Shown here in pieces: positions 26,242 to 32,994 of a stretch of 32,994 nt of DNA; position 1 is the stretch's first letter, and each line of letters begins with the position of its first letter. Below the pieces are notes generated by a model, which searched no databases, was not told the DNA's origin, and saw nothing but the letters and a program-made list of their open reading frames with translations. A program made the translations under genes and the position numbers. The DNA is from Spartobacteria bacterium (GTDB taxonomy: Bacteria; Verrucomicrobiota; Verrucomicrobiia; Chthoniobacterales; Terrimicrobiaceae). The DNA lies in NCBI GenBank assembly GCA_947499885.1, contig CANMQB010000005.1:1-32994 (forward strand), in the 5' to 3' direction.

Positions 26242-28656
26242 TTAGAATTGATAGCCGATGTTGAAATTGAATTTCCCGGGAGGTCCATTCCAAGTATCGT
26301 AAACGACTGGAATGCCGTAGTCCACGCGGATGGGGCCGATTGGGAGATCGAGGCGGAGGCCAAAGCCTACGTCCACATTGGCAGTCGAGCTTCCGAAATC
26401 GTACGCATCTCCGTTGACAAAGCCGGCATCGGTGAAGACTGCGCCACGCACGCGGCTAATGATTGGGAAGGTAAGCTCCAGAGTCACATAGGCTAGGGAG
26501 TTGCCGCCGATAGGGTTGTCGTCAACATCAACGGGGCCGACCTCGCGGAAGTTGAAACCTCGCATGTTGTTGGCGCCACCGAGGTAGAGACGGTCGAAAA
26601 TGGGAACGCCGTTTCCGTAGCCGTCGTCTTCATTGGACTCTCCGCCACCCCAGCCATTGACTACGGCCAGTTGGCCTTTGGTCATAAAAATCATGTCCCA
26701 TGGAAGAGGGAAGTATTTCGAGCCTTCGAGCGAGATTCCGTAGTCTTGAACCGTGCCGCCGAGAAAGCCGCCGGAGAGGAAGCCGGTGAGTTCGAGGAGT
26801 TCTCCCTTGCGGGTGAGGAACAGGCTGTCGCGGGTGTCCCAAACGAGCGAGGTGGTGATGGCACTCTTGTAGTAGGTGCCTGCAGAGTCTTGGATGACCG
26901 GGCCATATTTTCCATTGCTGCTGGTTCCCCCGAACACGCCATCGGCACCATAATAATCGTTGTAGAGATCATCGCCCAAATCGTAAATCACGACGCGCTC
27001 GAAGCGGTATTCTGTGCGGGAAGATAGCGCGCGCCAGACTTGCTGGCGTGTCTGCAAGGCAAAACCCGCGTTTTCCTGGGCATAAACGTTTGAAAGGAAG
27101 TCCGCATTGCGGTAGTAGGCTTCAACGCCGGCCGAGAGTTTATAGCCCAGAAACCATGGCTCGGTGAGTGATGCCACAAAGTCTTGGCGAAGGATACCAT
27201 ACTGGGCACGTATGCGGAAGCGTTGGCCCCCACCGGTTAAGTTTGGCCAATTTGTGATATCGAAGTTGGATTGCTGGATTTCGGCGAATCCGATCAAGCT
27301 GTCGATGGTGCTAAAGCCAGCTCCAAAGTTGAAGGAACCGGTGCGTTTTTCTTCAACAATGACGTTGAGATCTTTGCGGCCCGGCACGACGGTGTTGGTC
27401 GGTTGAGTCTCCACCCGCGAGAAGTAATTGAGGTTTTCCAAGCGCTTTTTGCTGACATCCACCAGAGTTGTGTCATAGACCTCGCCGGGTTTCACCGCCA
27501 ACTCGCGGCGAATGACGCGATCTTGAGTTCTTGTATTTCCTTGGATATTAACAAGATTTATGTATGATTGAACTCCTTCATCCATGCGGTAGGTGAGGTT
27601 CACCGCGCCGGAACCTGCGGGGAGGACTTCTGGAGCCACCACGAGGTCCACGTAGCCACGGCTTCCATAAAAATCCCGAATGGCCTTGATGTCGGCACTC
27701 ATGCCTTTTGGAGTGAAAAGCTGACCGGCATTCATTTTGAGCATGTTGGAAATCTCGCCTGCAGGAACAATGTTTACCCCGTCAAGAGAGAGATTATTAA
27801 CCCTGTACTGAATGCCTTCTGTGATATTGACAACCAGTTCGACACCGCCTTTTTCCAAGGGCTGTGTTTCGATCTGAGAGACTTCGACATCGGCGAATCC
27901 ACGGTTTTGGTAAAGTGTGCGGATTTCGGCACGGTCTTCTTCAACTTGGGAGGGGGTGAGGCGTCCACTCTTGTTGAAGAACGTGAGGATATCCAGCGGC
28001 TTGGTCTTCATGACGGCCCGAAGGTCTTTGGAGAGGACCGAGTCGTTGCCGTTGAAGACGATTTTTTTCACGATAAGCTTTGGGCCTTCCGTGATGGCGA
28101 AGATGACTCGGGCACGATTCTTGCCTGAGATTTCTTCGACGCGGTACTGGACGTTCACATCGGAGTAGTTGCGATCTTCATAGAGGCTCAGGATTTTTTG
28201 GCGGTCTTGCTCGATTTTTTCATCGTTCACGACATCCCCCGGTTTCACCATGAGGTCACGACGTACGCGATTGAGCGGAATGTCCAGTGCGCCTTCGATG
28301 ATCACTTCTTCGACCACTGGGCGGCCTTGTATGAGTACTGTGACTTTAACGCCTTGGTCGAGGGGCTCCGCGAAAAGTCGCACGTTGGAAACGCCGCCGG
28401 TTTGGTAAAGTGCGCGCACATCCTGCTCTGCTGTCCGTTCGCTGTAGGGTTTGCCGACCTTCGTGGCAAGGTTCGCTAGAACGCGATCTTTGGAAATGCT
28501 GGGGGCGCCGACTGTCTCGACCGCGATCTCTTTAATGATCGGGCCGGTGGATTCTCCGGGGCTTTGGGCCTGCATGCTGGGGGAGCCCGCCGCGAGGACA
28601 AGGATAGGAAGCAGCAGGACGATAAGGAGGTTGTTGGCGTTTCGGAGAATTCTCAT
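26242..28656 (-). CDS. bamA: Outer membrane protein assembly factor BamA
   Basis: BamA folds beta-barrel proteins into the outer membrane. The 804-residue protein starts with a signal peptide (LLIVLLLPILVLAAG) followed by an acidic linker. Five POTRA-type repeats occupy about residues 45-415 (VSNVRLFAEPLDQGVKVTVLIQGRPVVEEV, YQNRGFADVEVSQIETQP, and so on). The C-terminal beta-barrel follows from about 420, including NNMRGFNFREVGP, the loop-6 motif (VRGF in many species, here MRGF), and a final aromatic strand ending FNIGYQF, with the terminal Phe needed for recognition. Downstream genes are skp and lpxD, the typical BamA neighbourhood. The ATG at 28656 was chosen because it begins the signal peptide; an earlier ATG would add seven residues. 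Confidence 0.97.
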   Translation of the reverse strand: MRILRNANNLLIVLLLPILVLAAGSPSMQAQSPGESTGPIIKEIAVETVGAPSISKDRVLANLATKVGKPYSERTAEQDVRALYQTGGVSNVRLFAEPLDQGVKVTVLIQGRPVVEEVIIEGALDIPLNRVRRDLMVKPGDVVNDEKIEQDRQKILSLYEDRNYSDVNVQYRVEEISGKNRARVIFAITEGPKLIVKKIVFNGNDSVLSKDLRAVMKTKPLDILTFFNKSGRLTPSQVEEDRAEIRTLYQNRGFADVEVSQIETQPLEKGGVELVVNITEGIQYRVNNLSLDGVNIVPAGEISNMLKMNAGQLFTPKGMSADIKAIRDFYGSRGYVDLVVAPEVLPAGSGAVNLTYRMDEGVQSYINLVNIQGNTRTQDRVIRRELAVKPGEVYDTTLVDVSKKRLENLNYFSRVETQPTNTVVPGRKDLNVIVEEKRTGSFNFGAGFSTIDSLIGFAEIQQSNFDITNWPNLTGGGQRFRIRAQYGILRQDFVASLTEPWFLGYKLSAGVEAYYRNADFLSNVYAQENAGFALQTRQQVWRALSSRTEYRFERVVIYDLGDDLYNDYYGADGVFGGTSSNGKYGPVIQDSAGTYYKSAITTSLVWDTRDSLFLTRKGELLELTGFLSGGFLGGTVQDYGISLEGSKYFPLPWDMIFMTKGQLAVVNGWGGGESNEDDGYGNGVPIFDRLYLGGANNMRGFNFREVGPVDVDDNPIGGNSLAYVTLELTFPIISRVRGAVFTDAGFVNGDAYDFGSSTANVDVGFGLRLDLPIGPIRVDYGIPVVYDTWNGPPGKFNFNIGYQF

Positions 28657-28697
28657 GATGTAGGCAGCGACGCACAAATCGGCGGCGACGACTCAGG

Positions 28698-28726
28698 GAA
28701 TTACTGAAGCCCTCGGGTGAGGTCAA
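28698..28726 (-). promoter_or_regulatory. Candidate sigma-70-type promoter of bamA
   Basis: On the minus strand, TTGACC (28721-28726) is followed after 17 bases by TAATTC (28698-28703), about 40 bases before the bamA ATG. The -35 box matches five of six consensus positions, the -10 box only two, so this is a modest candidate. A similar TTGACC box with 17-base spacing lies upstream of skp. Confidence 0.3.
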
Positions 28727-28780
28727 GAAAAGGGTGCGCGATTCGCCTTATGCCAGGCCGATTTTTACATTCCGAATCTC

Positions 28781-28793
28781 CCCGAAAATCGGG
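28781..28793. terminator. Small hairpin after queE
   Basis: CCCGA and TCGGG enclose AAA just past the queE stop, forming a five-pair stem (28781-28793). On the queE strand no clear T-run follows, so it is a weak terminator candidate only. Confidence 0.25.
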
Positions 28794-28796
28794 ATT

Positions 28797-29492
28797 TTAA
28801 GTTCCTTTTTTGTTTCCGAAGAGGCGAATGTGCAATCGGTCGCAGTAGCGGTTGCCCCGCTTGGTGCAGACTTGTACGAGTTCCATTTGCCGTTCGGCGA
28901 TGCGCACATCACTTGTTCCCTCGGGCATCAGAAGGATTTTTGAAGGGGGGATCGGGATGCCGATGGATGCGACGAGTGAATCGATTTCTTCGAGATCGGT
29001 GTGTGCCGTGTAAACGAATTTGAGTTGGTATCCCCCGTTTTCAATCCATTGCCGGAGGACTTCCGGTTGCAGTCGGGTGTGGTTGTGGCGCTCGATCCAG
29101 TTCGGCTCGATTTCTCCGGATTCTGGGGTGGAGTTCGACAGCTTTGGACTCAGTGAGGCGAGGTCGCAGGCGATGCCTGCGGGGGGGACCGTTCCGGCGG
29201 TTTCGATGGTGATATGGTGTCCCTCGGCTTTGAGCGCTGCGGCGAGGTCATGGATACCTCGAGCGATCATGGGTTCGCCGCCGGTGAGAACGCAATGTCG
29301 GGCGGGATATTTTGTGACTTCGTGGAGGATGTCCTCGATGCTCATCTCCTCGCCTTCGGGCTTCCACGATGCATACGGCGTGTCGCACCAACGGCAACGC
29401 AGATTGCAGCCCGAGGTGCGAATGAAAACCGTCGGCACGCCCGTGAGCTCTCCTTCGCCTTGGATGGAATAAAAAATCTCGGAGATCCGCAT
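28797..29492 (-). CDS. queE: 7-carboxy-7-deazaguanine synthase
   Basis: QueE is a radical SAM enzyme that rearranges 6-carboxytetrahydropterin to 7-carboxy-7-deazaguanine in the queuosine/preQ0 pathway. This 231-residue protein has the variant cluster motif C-x3-C-x2-C at C29, C33 and C36 (GCNLRCRWCDTPYA). IFYSIQGEGELTGVPTVFIR is the diagnostic N-terminus. The SAM-binding GGEP motif lies in CVLTGGEPMI. ITIETAGTVPP and the C-terminal ILLMPEGTSDVRIAERQMEL are also typical. It starts 4 bases after the queC stop, and the two gene products act in succession. The QueD gene, which makes the substrate, is not in the window. Confidence 0.95.
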   Translation of the reverse strand: MRISEIFYSIQGEGELTGVPTVFIRTSGCNLRCRWCDTPYASWKPEGEEMSIEDILHEVTKYPARHCVLTGGEPMIARGIHDLAAALKAEGHHITIETAGTVPPAGIACDLASLSPKLSNSTPESGEIEPNWIERHNHTRLQPEVLRQWIENGGYQLKFVYTAHTDLEEIDSLVASIGIPIPPSKILLMPEGTSDVRIAERQMELVQVCTKRGNRYCDRLHIRLFGNKKGT

Positions 29493-29496
29493 GGTG

Positions 29497-30198
29497 TCAG
29501 GCTGGTTTCAGCGGCAGCGGGGCATTGCTGAGGTAGAAGGTGGGGTCGTTCAGCCCTGCCAAGAGGAAGGCTTCGCGGCGCTCAACGCAGGTTCCGCATT
29601 CTCCACAATGAGCCTCTCCGCCGACATAGCAGGACCATGTATTGAAAAAATCCACCCCCAATCCATGGCCTCGACTGGCGATTTCGGATTTTGTCATCGA
29701 GATGAAAGGTCGTAGGAGGCTGACATCGGCATAGGTTCCCAGTCTCATCGCATCCCCCATGGCTTGCATGAATTCCTCTCGGCAGTCTGGGTAGATCGCA
29801 TGATCGCCCGAGTGGGCTGCAATCACGACTCCTGATGCGTGGCGGCTCTCGGCCAAGCCTGCTGCCACGGCAAGCATGATTCCATTGCGGAAAGGCACCA
29901 CGGTTTGCTTCATCGTTTCTTCTTCGTAGTGGCCTTTGGGAATGGCTGCTCCCGATTTGAGGAGATGAGATTCAAAAAGTTGGCCCATGAAATCTAGCGA
30001 TATGGTGATGTGTTCGGTTTTTAGTAGGTTCGCATGGTGGCTTGCGAAGGGAATTTCCCGATCGTTGTGTTTTGATCCGTAGTGGAAACTCAAGGCTGCG
30101 ACGACCTCGTGGTCTCGGGCGGCTTGATGCAATGCAACGACCGAGTCCATGCCTCCGCTGCAGAGGACGATAACGCGTCTTTTAAGTGTGGCTGGCAT
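29497..30198 (-). CDS. queC: 7-cyano-7-deazaguanine synthase
   Basis: QueC converts 7-carboxy-7-deazaguanine to preQ0 using ATP and ammonia. This 233-residue protein has the PP-loop SGGMDS at residues 14-19 (VIVLCSGGMDSVVALHQA). FHYGSKHNDREI is the usual second segment, and VVPFRNGIMLAVAAGLAESR the third. A C-terminal zinc site is made by four cysteines in SCYVGGEAHCGECGTCVERREAF. It is the upstream member of a two-gene unit with queE. I chose the ATG at 30198; an in-frame ATG nine codons upstream (30225) adds an unsupported basic stretch. No preQ1 riboswitch could be recognised in the 140 bases upstream. Confidence 0.94.
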   Translation of the reverse strand: MPATLKRRVIVLCSGGMDSVVALHQAARDHEVVAALSFHYGSKHNDREIPFASHHANLLKTEHITISLDFMGQLFESHLLKSGAAIPKGHYEEETMKQTVVPFRNGIMLAVAAGLAESRHASGVVIAAHSGDHAIYPDCREEFMQAMGDAMRLGTYADVSLLRPFISMTKSEIASRGHGLGVDFFNTWSCYVGGEAHCGECGTCVERREAFLLAGLNDPTFYLSNAPLPLKPA

Positions 30199-30340
30199 GG
30201 TGGGAAGTTTTAACCAAGGTGGCATTTCCCCGCGAGAATTGTTTGTTTGGGATCAGGTTGTTTGACAATACGGCGTTCACCGCATGGTTGATCGGTCTGT
30301 GAATCCTTGATTGCACCGCTCACGCTGGGAGATTCTTTCT

Positions 30341-31765
30341 ATGAATCTGGGTGTATGGGTAAGGCGAGCCGCTCCTTGGCTTGGCGCGGCATTTTTGGTG
30401 TTTGTCCTGATGGCGCCTGCTCCCGCTGGGCTCTCCCTTGCAGGCTGGCGCACCTTGGGGATCACGGCACTCATGGGCTTGCTTTGGGTTTCGGAATCAA
30501 TTCCCTTTGCCGCCACGGCCTTGTTGCCCTTGGTGTTTTTTCCGATGTTCGGTATTTGCGGGATCGCAAGTGCGGCCGCGCCTTTTGCGAATCCGGTTAT
30601 TTTTCTCTTTCTTGGTGGCATTCTCATCGCGCAAGGAATGGAGCGTTCCCACATCCACACGAGGCTGGCGCTCTGCATCCTGAGGCTCGCGGGAACACGC
30701 AAGTCTTCCATCGTTGCAGCCTTTCTTGTGGCCTCTGCGCTGCTTTCCATGTGGATCAACAATACGGCGGTCGCCCTCCTGATGCTGCCGATCGCCATTT
30801 CCGCAATCCGCCTATTTCGGTCCGGTAATGAACAAGGTTTTTGCGCCGCTCTGGTTCTCTCCGTTGCTTATGGAAGCAGCATTGGAGGCATGGCCACGCT
30901 TGTGGGTACCCCCTCAAACGCGATTTTAGCAGGCTTCCTGCAGGAATCTTACGGCATCATTGTGGGCTTCCCTCTCTGGATGGCATTGGCTTTGCCGGTT
31001 TCATTGATCCTCCTGATCTTGGCATGGACTGTCCTTACGCAGGTGGTTTTTCGAATCGATGGGCATGTTTCAACCGGTGGTGATTTTCTTACGGTCGAAG
31101 CGAAAAAACTTCCTCCGCTGGGTGTCGGAGGCATCGGAGTGTTGGTTGTCTTTTTTGTGTCGGTCGCGCTTTGGATTTTGCGGGGATTTTTCGATGCTCG
31201 CCTGCCGTGGCTTTCGGATGCGGGCATTGCCATCGTTGGTGGACTCGCGCTGTTTTTTCTGCCATCCGGGGATGCCCAAGGTGAAGCGCTTCTCAATGCA
31301 AAGACTCTAAAAAAAATCCCGCTTGATGTGCTTCTGCTGATCGGCGGTGGGCTGAGCCTCGCCGCTGCGATGCAGTCCAGCGGACTTGCTGCATGGATCG
31401 GGACATTTGCTGCATCGCTTAGTGATTTGCCACCGCTCTTGGTACTGGGTTCGGTTTTGTGTGCTGCCATTTGCTTGGCTGAACTGACGAGCAACACGGC
31501 GACAACGGCGGCGTTTCTTCCCGTTGTGGGGGCAGTGGCTGTGGGGCTCGGTCATTCTCCGATGTCACTCAGCATTGCTGTGACTCTAGCGAGCGGTTGT
31601 GGATTCATGCTGCCCGTCTCCACCCCGCCGAATGCCATCGTCTATGGGAGTGGCCACGTGACGTTGCCGCAAATGCTGCGTGCGGGTTTCTTGCTGAACT
31701 TGGGTGCTCTGCTCATCCTCACGCTGTGGCTTGGGTGGGTGGTGCCGAGGCTCTTTGATTTTTGA
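30341..31765 (+). CDS. DASS-family (SLC13-like) sodium:anion symporter
   Basis: This 474-residue transporter belongs to the divalent anion:sodium symporter family, whose members move dicarboxylates, citrate, sulfate or phosphate with Na+. About 11-12 membrane segments are visible. The two inverted-repeat SNT-type motifs appear as MWINNTAVALLMLP in the first half and LTSNTATTAAFLPV in the second. The paired hairpin motifs are GTPSNAILAGF and STPPNAIVYGSG. The substrate cannot be told from these motifs. The ATG at 30341 precedes a basic end and the first helix; a TTG at 30311 would add ten residues. Its 3' end overlaps the C-terminal codons of the convergent GGDEF gene by about 180 bases. The region upstream contains TTGACA at 30262-30267 but no matching -10 box. 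Confidence 0.93.
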   Translation: MNLGVWVRRAAPWLGAAFLVFVLMAPAPAGLSLAGWRTLGITALMGLLWVSESIPFAATALLPLVFFPMFGICGIASAAAPFANPVIFLFLGGILIAQGMERSHIHTRLALCILRLAGTRKSSIVAAFLVASALLSMWINNTAVALLMLPIAISAIRLFRSGNEQGFCAALVLSVAYGSSIGGMATLVGTPSNAILAGFLQESYGIIVGFPLWMALALPVSLILLILAWTVLTQVVFRIDGHVSTGGDFLTVEAKKLPPLGVGGIGVLVVFFVSVALWILRGFFDARLPWLSDAGIAIVGGLALFFLPSGDAQGEALLNAKTLKKIPLDVLLLIGGGLSLAAAMQSSGLAAWIGTFAASLSDLPPLLVLGSVLCAAICLAELTSNTATTAAFLPVVGAVAVGLGHSPMSLSIAVTLASGCGFMLPVSTPPNAIVYGSGHVTLPQMLRAGFLLNLGALLILTLWLGWVVPRLFDF

Positions 31766-32560
31766 GCCCAAAATTTCTTTTGGTGCGTATTCACTCACGG
31801 CAAGAGGGGTGTCGTATCCTTTAGCGGCATACATGGCTTGGTCCGCAGTACGGAGCAGCGCAGCGAGGCTGGGGGCAGGTTGGGGATAAATGCTGATTCC
31901 GACAGCCGCTGTGACTTTGATATTTTTGGCGTCTCTAGCCAGTTGTTTGAAAGATGAGCGAAGGGCTTTTTTCAGGCGTGCCAGAGTTTGATCGCGGTGC
32001 GCCGCTGGGGCCACGAAGACCACCACAAACTCGTCCCCCCCATAGCGGGCGACCAAATCCTTTTCACGAACGTAGGCGAGCAGGCATTTTGCCACGTTTT
32101 TCAGTACGGTATCGCCTCGAGCGTGTCCAAAAATGTCATTGATGGCTTTAAATCCATTCAGGTCCAAAAATGCGAGAACTACGATTTCCTCTTGGGCCCT
32201 GGCTTTGTTGGTGACCTGCTTTAAATAGGAATCCAAGTAAGCTCGGTTCGCCAATTTTGTTAAGGGATCATGATAGAAACCTTTTTCTAGATCTGAGGAA
32301 CGACGTCTCTCCAACCAAAAGATTGCGGTGCTGCTCGCGGCAAATGTGGCGATGGCAAAGAGCAGTAAAAAAATCAGCCCCTCTGTCTGTTTCAGCGACT
32401 TTTCCTCAGCCAATCGGGTCCGCTTACTCATCATGAGCTGTGTCTCGTTGATCAGGTTGAGGATTTGGGCCTTGGTCGCGAGGTAGGACTCATCGGTGAG
32501 CATGGAGAGGGCTTTCAAAGAGGTCTCCCAGAGGCTGCTGCCTTGTCCCACATTCTCCAT
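31586..32560 (-). CDS. GGDEF diguanylate cyclase, N-terminus truncated or miscalled
   Basis: This protein is at least 324 residues long. A membrane helix lies at about residues 61-83, followed by a GGDEF domain from about 93 to 260. The domain keeps LDLNGFKAINDIFGHARGD (metal D133), GGDEF at 174-178, and an RxxD inhibitory I-site REKD at 165-168, so it should make and sense cyclic di-GMP if expressed. Two oddities: the open frame continues upstream of the first ATG to a TAA at 32642-32644, with protein-like content but no start codon. The last 59 residues, a basic Gln/Arg-rich tail, are read antisense through the transporter. Only one helix is visible, whereas the family usually has an N-terminal one too. 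The first ATG at 32560 is used here, but the native start is uncertain. Confidence 0.8.
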   Translation of the reverse strand: MENVGQGSSLWETSLKALSMLTDESYLATKAQILNLINETQLMMSKRTRLAEEKSLKQTEGLIFLLLFAIATFAASSTAIFWLERRRSSDLEKGFYHDPLTKLANRAYLDSYLKQVTNKARAQEEIVVLAFLDLNGFKAINDIFGHARGDTVLKNVAKCLLAYVREKDLVARYGGDEFVVVFVAPAAHRDQTLARLKKALRSSFKQLARDAKNIKVTAAVGISIYPQPAPSLAALLRTADQAMYAAKGYDTPLAVSEYAPKEILGSKIKEPRHHPPKPQREDEQSTQVQQETRTQHLRQRHVATPIDDGIRRGGDGQHESTTAR

Positions 32561-32644
32561 GGCGGCGAGTTCGATGGGAATCGTTTCGCGTATCAGGTTC
32601 TGGACGAGTTCCAGTTTGGCGGATTCTTCTGGGCTAAATCCTTA

Positions 32645-32994
32645 GTCATGAAAATGTTTAGGCTATTATTTTTTAATGACCCGTTCTGCTCGCTGGTGAA
32701 GCCTTGGGAGCTAGAGTTCCGAGGCGTGATGAATTTATCATTTATGTTGAGAATGTTATTATGGGCACTTTGAAAAATTTTGAATTCTAAATTTCGGCAT
32801 CAGCAAAAATCTTCATTTTAAAAAATCGGCAATTCTATTGTGGCGGAGACATAGGATTGACTGCTTGGAAAGATAAAAATCATGGGTCGGAAGTATTTTT
32901 TCTTCTTGTTTATGCAGGTTGAACTCGATTCAAACGAATCAGTTGGGCATAGCGGCAAATATTATATGTCAGGTTGGCCAATCCGATCTGACAT
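32645..32994. other. AT-rich region without a supported gene
   Basis: This 350-base stretch beyond the GGDEF frame's stop is visibly richer in A and T than the rest of the window and has no reading frame resembling a known protein on either strand. I see no tRNA, terminator or promoter that I would defend. At the window's right edge there is a 7-base inverted repeat, reported separately. Confidence 0.6.
32966..32994. repeat. Short inverted repeat at the right edge
   Basis: ATGTCAG (32966-32972) and CTGACAT (32988-32994) are perfect inverted copies, separated by 15 bases containing the palindrome TTGGCCAA. It may be an operator, a hairpin or chance. The window ends on its last base, so flanking context is missing. 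Confidence 0.35.

Noticed and set aside
30262-30290. TTGACA box before the transporter as a promoter
   Set aside because: The -35 box is perfect but no acceptable -10 box lies at 16-18 bases.
30199-30340. Possible preQ1 riboswitch before queC
   Set aside because: No preQ1-I, II or III consensus segments were visible by eye; a covariance search would be needed to exclude it fully.
30277-30798. A 173-codon minus-strand frame upstream of queC
   Set aside because: Antisense to the transporter gene with low-complexity basic content.
32465-32773. A 102-codon plus-strand frame near the right end
   Set aside because: It is antisense to the GGDEF frame for half its length, then runs through AT-rich sequence; no family resemblance.

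Overview
The window is about 33 kb of gene-dense chromosome from a Gram-negative bacterium. An outer membrane is implied by BamA, a Skp/OmpH-type chaperone, LpxD and a GmhA-type isomerase. The gene set and gene order, together with the near absence of Shine-Dalgarno motifs before the start codons, fit Verrucomicrobiota best. This placement is inferred from general knowledge, not from a database search. There is one tRNA gene, tRNA-Gln(UUG). I see no rRNA, CRISPR array, prophage or convincing insertion sequence.

Layout. Positions 1-1971 (+): the end of RNase HI, a prohibitin/SPFH protein and an AAG-type 3-methyladenine DNA glycosylase. Positions 1988-5479 (-): a tight six-gene operon read zinc-ribbon protein, fmt, pyrH, frr, thioredoxin-like lipid/periplasm-exported protein, yqeY. 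Positions 5648-10018: enolase (+), a membrane TPR protein (-), a BCP-type peroxiredoxin (+), and a translationally coupled pair (-) made of a degenerate ECF sigma-like protein and a single-span anti-sigma-like protein. Positions 10078-11691: tRNA-Gln (-) and a membrane-anchored alkaline phosphatase homologue that has lost its nucleophile and most metal ligands. Positions 11688-13898: an RsbW-like anti-sigma kinase and a DUF2062 protein (-), then PII and UppP (+). Positions 13973-17361: two tandem GspE/PilB ATPases of identical length. Positions 17447-22282 (+): a GPP34 protein, an APH/AmgK-like sugar kinase, GlgE, an unknown protein and GmhA, mostly overlapping or closely spaced. Positions 22344-28656 (-): the envelope cluster bamA-skp-lpxD-prmC-murA. 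Positions 28797-30198 (-): queC-queE for 7-deazaguanine synthesis. Positions 30341-31765 (+): a DASS anion transporter. Positions 31586-32560 (-): a GGDEF diguanylate cyclase that looks frayed at both ends, followed by an AT-rich tail without a gene.

How the genes work together: the bamA block, UppP, MurA and GmhA all serve envelope construction. The frr/pyrH/fmt/prmC genes serve translation (recycling, nucleotide supply, initiator formylation, release-factor methylation). QueC and QueE are consecutive in the preQ0 route. Regulation is represented by PII, the RsbW-like kinase, the sigma/anti-sigma-like pair and the GGDEF protein.

The points I would look at first are the alkaline-phosphatase pseudoenzyme, the APH-fold kinase whose stop codon overlaps the GlgE start, the eroded ECF sigma/anti-sigma pair, and the damaged GGDEF gene next to the AT-rich tail.
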